DNA of 23,552 bases. Source: Reclinomonas americana ATCC 50394. Taxonomy: Eukaryota > Jakobida > Jakobea > Jakobida. A program made the translations under genes and the position numbers. The notes under the pieces are model-generated. The model had not been told where the DNA came from. It did no database searches and saw only the letters and a list, made by a program, of their open reading frames with translations. The DNA is taken from positions 1 to 23,552 of the forward strand of contig PS015493.1 in NCBI GenBank assembly GCA_048213135.1, given 5' to 3'. The stretch's first letter is position 1. The number at the start of each line of letters is the position of its first letter. Below are positions 18,187 through 23,552 of this stretch, one piece after another.

Positions 18187-19763
18187 GAAATACGACGACC
18201 CTCACCTGCATCCTCCTCCGCCACCGCCGCCGCCGCCGCCTCAGCTGCTGCTGGAGGAAGTGGCAGTGGATCACTGGCACCCTCTGCTCCTCTCACTGCC
18301 TCGTCGTCCAGCTCGCAAAAGTACTCCATTGTCAAGCATGGCTATCTCACAAAGCAAGGTGCGTGGAGCAGTGTGTCTCCTCACTTCCCTCTTCCTCACC
18401 CACCTTGCTGTGTCATTGTTTCATGTACTCTGCCTTTGTACTTTTCTACCTTCTCTCTCTCCCACACATCACGGTTTCGCTGTTGCATGCATTCCTCCTC
18501 TGCTCTCTTCCTTGCTTCTCCCATTCTCCCTCTCTTTCCTCACTCTCCTTCACCCGTGAGTACATCGCCGTTGTTGTATGCACTCATTATGCGGTCTTGT
18601 CTCCGGTATCGCTTTCCGCTCTCTCTCTCTCACTCGCGAGAACCTCACTGTTTCGCTGTTGCATGCAGTCCTCCTCTGCCTTATTCCCGCTGCAGCCTTC
18701 TCCGTTTCTTCTCTCCCCTTCCTCGCCGACGAGAACGCCGCCTTGTCATCCCGTTCTTGCATGCACTCATTTTGTGCTCTAGTCTCCGGTATCGCTTTCT
18801 GAGTCTCTTCACTCGCTCTCTTCTCCCACCTGCGAGAATATCACTGTTTTGCTGTTGCATGCATTTTCCTCCTCTCTTCCCGTTCTCCCTCTCTCCCCTT
18901 GCTCTCTTCTCCCTTCTCCATAACTCCCTCACTTCTCCCTCACTCCTTCTCCCTTGCCTACTTCACAGGAAGCACATGGAAATCGTGGAGAAAGGTAACT
19001 CACTGTTCCTTAAGATTTGCCGCTCTCTCCCCCCAACGCTCACCATTTCTCGCAGCGCTGGTTCGTGCTGGAGAAAAACGAAGGTGCCATCCTCATTGAT
19101 CCCCCATCCTCATCACCCTCTCCTGTTCTCATCGCCGTCGCTTGCAGGCACGCTGAGTTACTTTGGCGCCGAAGTCGTTGCGTCGCGATGCCGCGCATGC
19201 GTTGCCTTTCCATTGCAGCTGACCCCCATCGCTTCACAGTGGACGCTGACGGACACGGCCATGCGTCAAAATAAGGGCACGTTTTCGCTGCAGGACGCAT
19301 CGGTGTTTGCGGTGCCCATCAAGGGCAAGGAGTTCTCGTTCCAGATTCGCACTCCGACGCGCACCTACTCGCTGGTGGCCAACACGGTGGAGAGCATGAA
19401 GGAGTGGATGGTGTCGATTCAGTCGGTGATTGACGAGCTGAGGCTGGCCAAGTCCGACGTGCGCGCCACGNNNNNNNNNNNNNNNNNNNNNNNNNNNNNN
19501 NNNNNNNNNNNNNNNNNNNNNNNNNNNNNNNNNNNNNNNNNNNNNNNNNNNNNNNNNNNNNNNNNNNNNNNNNNNNNNNNNNNNNNNNNNNNNNNNNNNN
19601 NNNNNNNNNNNNNNNNNNNNNNNNNNNNNNNNNNNNNNNNNNNNNNNNNNNNNNNNNNNNNNNNNNNNNNNNNNNNNNNNNNNNNNNNNNNNNNNNNNNN
19701 NNNNNNNNNNNNNNNNNNNNNNNNNNNNNNNNNNNNNNNNNNNNNNNNNNNNNNNNNNNNNNN

Positions 19764-19843
<80 letters not shown>

Positions 19844-20829
19844 TCACTCTTTCTCTCTCTTTCTCTCTCTCTCTCTCTCGTACCCGCGCATTTTCTTCTC
19901 GGCTGTCTCTTGTGCGTCTCGTTGTCCGCGAGTTACTCCACTCCTCTTCCAGTTCTCTCTCCCACTCTTACCTCACTCTTCCATCCATCCACCCCTCTTC
20001 TCCCTGACCAACTCTTTCTCTCTCGCGTGCACACATTTTCTCCTCCGTTTTGCGCCTCGTTGTCACAGGGTACGCTCCCCTCCTCCTTTCCAGTTCTCTC
20101 TCACACCCCTGCCCCTTCCTTCCTCCCTCTCACCCTCTTCCTTGCTTAATCTCCGTTCCCTCTCCCTTCCCCCTCCGTTCTCCCTCCGTTCCCCCTCCCT
20201 TCCCCCTTCCGTCCTCCCTCCTTCCTTCCCCCCTCTCACCCTCTCCCTCACCCTTGTCCTCCCTCCCCCTCTCCCCACAGGCCTGGTCGACGACCCCTAC
20301 ATGAACCGCGTGCAACTGCAAAATGTCGGCATCTCCCTGCAAGTCCCGCAGCAGTGGCGCCCGGGGCCTGTGCACTCGCAGCTGTGCATCCTCTCCAGTG
20401 AGGCCTTCGACACGGAAGCGTACCCCCCATGGTGCGTCATCACACGCTTTCTTCGTGGAGCTTGTCAATCTCACAGCAGTTCTACAGGACGTGCCACTTT
20501 GCGCTGATGACGGACCACGTGAAGCTCGATCCGGGCGAGGAGTTTGGTGCGGTGGTGCAGAGCATCATTCCCAGTGTCATTGGTCACTCAGAAGGTCCAC
20601 CGTTATTATCGCCCTCCTTGATGCCGCTGGTTTCCATGTTCTTACCGCAGCGTGTGTGTGTGCGTGTGTGCGCGCGCAGACTATGAAGAAGTGCAAGAGT
20701 TGCGGCGAGTGTCGTCGGCCTCGATGCAAATCGGCGAGGATGTGTATGATTTGGTGTACAAGACAGTTGCGTGCGATTTGTTCTCTTGAGCGCAGTTGAC
20801 GACGAGCCACCAGGGTCACTTGCTCGCTT

Positions 20830-20865
<36 letters not shown>

Positions 20866-22956
20866 CCTGTCTTTCTTCACACAAACGCACACTCTCTCGC
20901 CGTCTGTCCCTCTCTCTCTTTCACATGGTCCTTCTGACTCTCTCAACTCCGTACTCCTTCCTTCTTCGACCCCTTGCACTCAATGAGTCTCTTTCTCTCT
21001 CTCTCTATCTTCCTTGCGCCTCCCTCCCTCTACTCACCCACCCTCCACAGACACTGTCGGAGCTCGATACGGACCAGCTGCTGCACGTCTTCCAAGCTCA
21101 CGTGTGGTACGTTGCACCACGGAGAGCAAAGATGAAAACCCTCCTCTCACTGGTCCCCCTTCCTCCAGGATGACATTCATCTGCGTCCGCCGCGACGTCT
21201 TCTTCATCAAGTTCTGCGTCAGCTCTTCGCTGTACCCGATCATGTACCCGCTGCTGGAGCGCATCCGCAACAATATTTCGCTGATGCATCTCCCCGAGGA
21301 TCCACTGACGCAGACATTTGATGGAGGTCTGCATTCCCTCCCGCTCTCCGTACTCTCTCTCTGTTTGTGGCTGAATCATTCACAGAGTTCGAGTACCTGA
21401 CGTTTTTCTCGATCGACAACCGCTTCGAGATCCAGGTCCCGTACCGAACACTGGTTCATCGCGGCGTGGGCTCCACCGACGCCTCCTTCTACTTTGACAC
21501 CATGACCGACTCGGAGTCGTACTCGTTGGATGCTGGCGCCGGTGGCTCCACGCCGTCGCCCTTCCGTTTTGATTTCCTCGCTGTCGACACTTCGGCGGGC
21601 GCGAATTTGACGGATTTTTCGCAGGTCCGTCGCCCTACTCGTGCCCTTCTCTTGCTGCAACTCACACGCCACTTTGCTCAGTTTGACATTGTGCGCTTCA
21701 TGATGGCCAAGTTCAACGCCATTTGCCAAACATGCGTCGTGCAAGAGACGGAGAATTCGTTCCTGATGGATGCCGAGGCCGTGCGTCACGAATTGAACCT
21801 GCTGGTATGTTCTCGCCACCATCTCTGCTCCTTCAACAGCAAACATGTGAGTCAACCACTCGTGCATCGCAGGATGATTACTCGACGGTGGTGGGCGTCG
21901 TCGTCAGTTGGACACTTGAGTATCGGCTCGGAACGAGGTAATTTCTTCTTGAGCTTTCGCCATGCCTGCTTTCCACCTCGCTGACCTTCGCGCTTGCAGA
22001 CCCATGTTGTGCTGCGCATGGATGGGCATGTCGCCCTTCCGCCGGGCCACGTCCGAGCGCATCCTCATGAAGAGTCTGCAGTCGCTGCGTGTGAGCGTCG
22101 ACGGTCCGTCGGCCGCCGATGTTGATTTGCACGTGCTGGCGGAGCATTGTGTGGGTTCGTTTTTCGTTGCGCAAGGACGACATTGCGGCCGACACCGCCT
22201 CACCCCTCGTCTTTGCAGGTCTGTGTCAGTACACCAACATCAACGAGGGATTCAGTATTGCCTTCCCATCCACATGGGAGGTGTACGACGATGTTTCGTG
22301 GCATGCATGCATTGTGTGAGACTGTTGCTGAGAAGCTCACATGTGCGTNNNNNNNNNNNNNNNNNNNNGAGAGACAGGGTCAGAGAGGCAATTTGTGATA
22401 GAAAGACACACTTAAAACAGTTTTAGTTGTAGAAGGAAAGCACACGAGACTTGTTGGCGATCACTGGTAGATGCTCATTGTTGTGTATGGATCAGTGAAG
22501 TTTCTATTATTATTTGTGTGAGAGAGAGCGAAATAGGGTGAGAGAGAAAGAGAGAGTGAGAGACAGAGTGAGCGAGAAACGGAAAGAGAGAATAATAGAT
22601 AGAGCAATGAGGGAAAGCTAATCAGAGACAGACGTATTGCTGTGCCGTCAATCTGTGAGCTTACATCGAAGAAACGTGGCAGGTGTTGCGTCAAGGCTGG
22701 CACTTGCCGTTGGCGACGCTGGTGGAAAAATGGGTCGAGGACTTTTACGCCACGTACGGGTCGCCATCGGAGGACCGCAACATGCTGAGCACTCACAAGA
22801 TTGGCGGTCACTTGTGGGGTGGCTTTGTGGTTGCGTTTACCTCCCATGGATGTGTGCCGATCATGAGCGAGGCTTACGGTGGGGTGTTTCATACAGCACA
22901 ATCCGTCGCGAGCGGCGGCGGAGACGACCGGTGGTTCCAAGTGCTTCCTTGTGAGG
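18187..22956 (+). CDS. PH-domain protein with three PsbP/Mog1-like units (partial, both ends unresolved)
   Basis: Exons: 18187-18358, 18969-18994, 19056-19083, 19148-19176, 19240-19470 (cut by a gap), 20281-20431, 20488-20594, 20680-20765, 21051-21106, 21169-21326, 21386-21624, 21682-21804, 21873-21937, 22000-22154, 22219-22280, 22683-22956. Phases agree at every junction that no gap hides. The first exon starts Ala/Ser/Gly-rich. The PH domain is clear: KHGYLTKQG, STWKSWRKRWFVLEKNEG, TLSYFGAE, KGTFSLQDASVF, and the final helix with its conserved Trp (ESMKEWMVSIQSVIDE). After the gap, three stretches start alike: VGISLQVPQQW, NRFEIQVPYRT and EGFSIAFPSTWEV. The first two end alike, with YDLVYKT then FICVRRDVFFIKF, and LEYRLGTR then ILMKSLQSLRV. 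That pattern resembles the PsbP/Mog1/DcrB fold, but this is inference. The role is probably membrane-linked through phosphoinositides. Exon 19219-19470 is an alternative to 19240-19470. The 22956 end is the first strong donor (GTGAGTG); the gene may continue past the window. Confidence 0.7.
18359..18968 (+). other. PH-gene intron inside the PH domain, with about 180-bp repeats
   Basis: The donor is AAGCAAG|GTGCGT and the acceptor CTTCACAG|GAAGC. CT-rich throughout. TTTCGCTGTTGCATGCA occurs at 18475 and 18651, and a variant at 18847; CTCCGGTATCGCTTTC occurs at about 18600 and 18784. This makes a diverged tandem repeat of roughly 175-196 bp. No separate gene is seen. Confidence 0.75.
19471..19763. 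other. Assembly gap (293 N)
   Basis: It starts in coding sequence just after the PH domain (codons for KSDVRAT) and ends in a TC tract. Some coding sequence of the PH gene is therefore missing, at least the end of this exon. Confidence 0.97.
19764..20280 (+). other. TC tract and CT-rich intron of the PH gene
   Basis: A (TC)n run occupies 19764-19836. CT-rich sequence with CCCTCC words then leads to the acceptor CTCCCCACAG at 20280. No coding sequence is supported here. Confidence 0.8.
20766..21050 (+). other. PH-gene intron with TC tract
   Basis: The donor is ACA|GTTGCG and the acceptor CCTCCACAG|ACACTG. It holds a (CT)n run at 20829-20860. Phase 0 on both sides. Confidence 0.75.
22281..22682 (+). 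other. PH-gene intron with 20-N gap
   Basis: The donor is TGGGAG|GTGTAC and the acceptor ACGTGGCAG|GTGTTG. The gap is at 22349-22368. GAGA-rich sequence fills 22515-22590. A small exon hidden at the gap cannot be excluded. Confidence 0.55.
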
Positions 22957-23552
22957 GTGAGTGGGGGGGAGAGGGCAAAGGATGGGAGGAAAGGTATTGA
23001 GTTTATTTTTTGCCTGGAAGAGTGAGAACTCAGCAATGGTGAGCTGAAGATGGAGAGAACTCACCTGCTGCTGGGCGAATAGCAAAATGAGTGAGCTGAA
23101 AGAGCAGATGAAGAGTGGCAGAAGGAAGCCATGCTATGCAGAGGTTTGGAGAAAGGAGAGGAGGGAGAGCGACTGAAATCTGTCTCTATGTTGCGGAGAC
23201 CCTGTGTGCCTTCCTTCATGAAACTTGCACTCAGTTCAGCTGTCTTGTTCGCTGTCTCACTGCTTTTTGTCGAGTCGCGAAACTGTTTTCTCTGTGCCTT
23301 CTGGTCGTTACCGTCTTCCTCTTGCGGCTTCCTTCCTGTGTACTCATTTCTGCTGATACTCTCGTTTCCGCGGTTTGTTTCCGTCTTTCACCGCGGTGTA
23401 CCGTGGATCTCGCTGCTGATCTTCTCGTGTCGTCGTTTTCTCGATTGTGGTTTTCATCTCTTGTTGTTTCACTTCAGATCTATCCCATGCCTCCATGCTG
23501 ACTCTTATTCTTCTTGCTACTTCTGACCGTCTACAGTCAATCTCACTGGTTT
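22957..23552 (+). other. Right-edge region, probably intron of the PH gene
   Basis: It follows the strong donor GTGAGTG at 22957 and contains a pyrimidine-rich 3' part and a good acceptor (GACCGTCTACAG at 23524-23535) just before the window ends. I see no supported coding sequence; the open frames come from T/C-rich DNA. Confidence 0.45.

Noticed and set aside
17731-20007. A 758-codon plus-strand open frame
   Set aside because: Most of it is CT-rich intron with few stop codons. Only the pieces listed as exons match a PH domain.
20766-20799. A roughly 30-nt intron followed by a tiny exon in the PH gene
   Set aside because: The tiny exon would end in phase 1, which does not fit the next exon. 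A direct intron 20766-21050 is in phase.
23131-23526. Hydrophobic open frame near the right edge, membrane-protein-like
   Set aside because: T/C-rich DNA gives hydrophobic text by composition. No family resemblance; it ends at a pyrimidine tract and acceptor.

Overview
The window is nuclear DNA of a eukaryote with many short introns. It holds four protein genes, rebuilt here by joining exons at GT-AG sites where the phase agrees at every junction. No rRNA, tRNA, transposon or CRISPR array was recognised. Codon context, 60-80 nt introns and gene density suggest a unicellular eukaryote (protist). I cannot name the lineage.

Layout: (1) 1-4913, minus strand: MSH5, the meiotic MutS homologue, 18 exons seen, 3' end probably outside the window. 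(2) 5649-11963, plus strand: VPS52, a subunit of the GARP/EARP endosome-to-Golgi tethering complexes, 21 exons, about 865 aa. (3) 12056-17446, minus strand: an organellar (probably mitochondrial) translation initiation factor IF-3, 4 exons, about 284 aa. (4) 18187 to the right edge, plus strand: a PH-domain protein whose C-terminal part I do not recognise by family. That part seems to contain three related units that each start with an F-x-I-x-x-P-like strand, perhaps of the PsbP/Mog1/DcrB type; its 5' and 3' ends are not resolved.

MSH5 and VPS52 are divergent (735 bp between start codons), VPS52 and IF-3 are convergent (92 bp between stop codons), and IF-3 and the PH gene are divergent. The four products do not form one pathway: meiotic recombination, membrane traffic, organelle translation, and probably phosphoinositide signalling.

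The non-coding DNA is the most unusual part. Most introns are 60-80 nt. Nearly all of the long ones are swollen by tandem repeats, a different repeat in each intron (units of 15, 17, about 115, 125, 137, 180 and 200 bp, plus CAA/CAG, TC/GA and GTGA tracts). The assembly gaps (N runs) sit largely in TC/GA tracts. A set of introns begins with GTTGCG rather than the usual GTRAGT.
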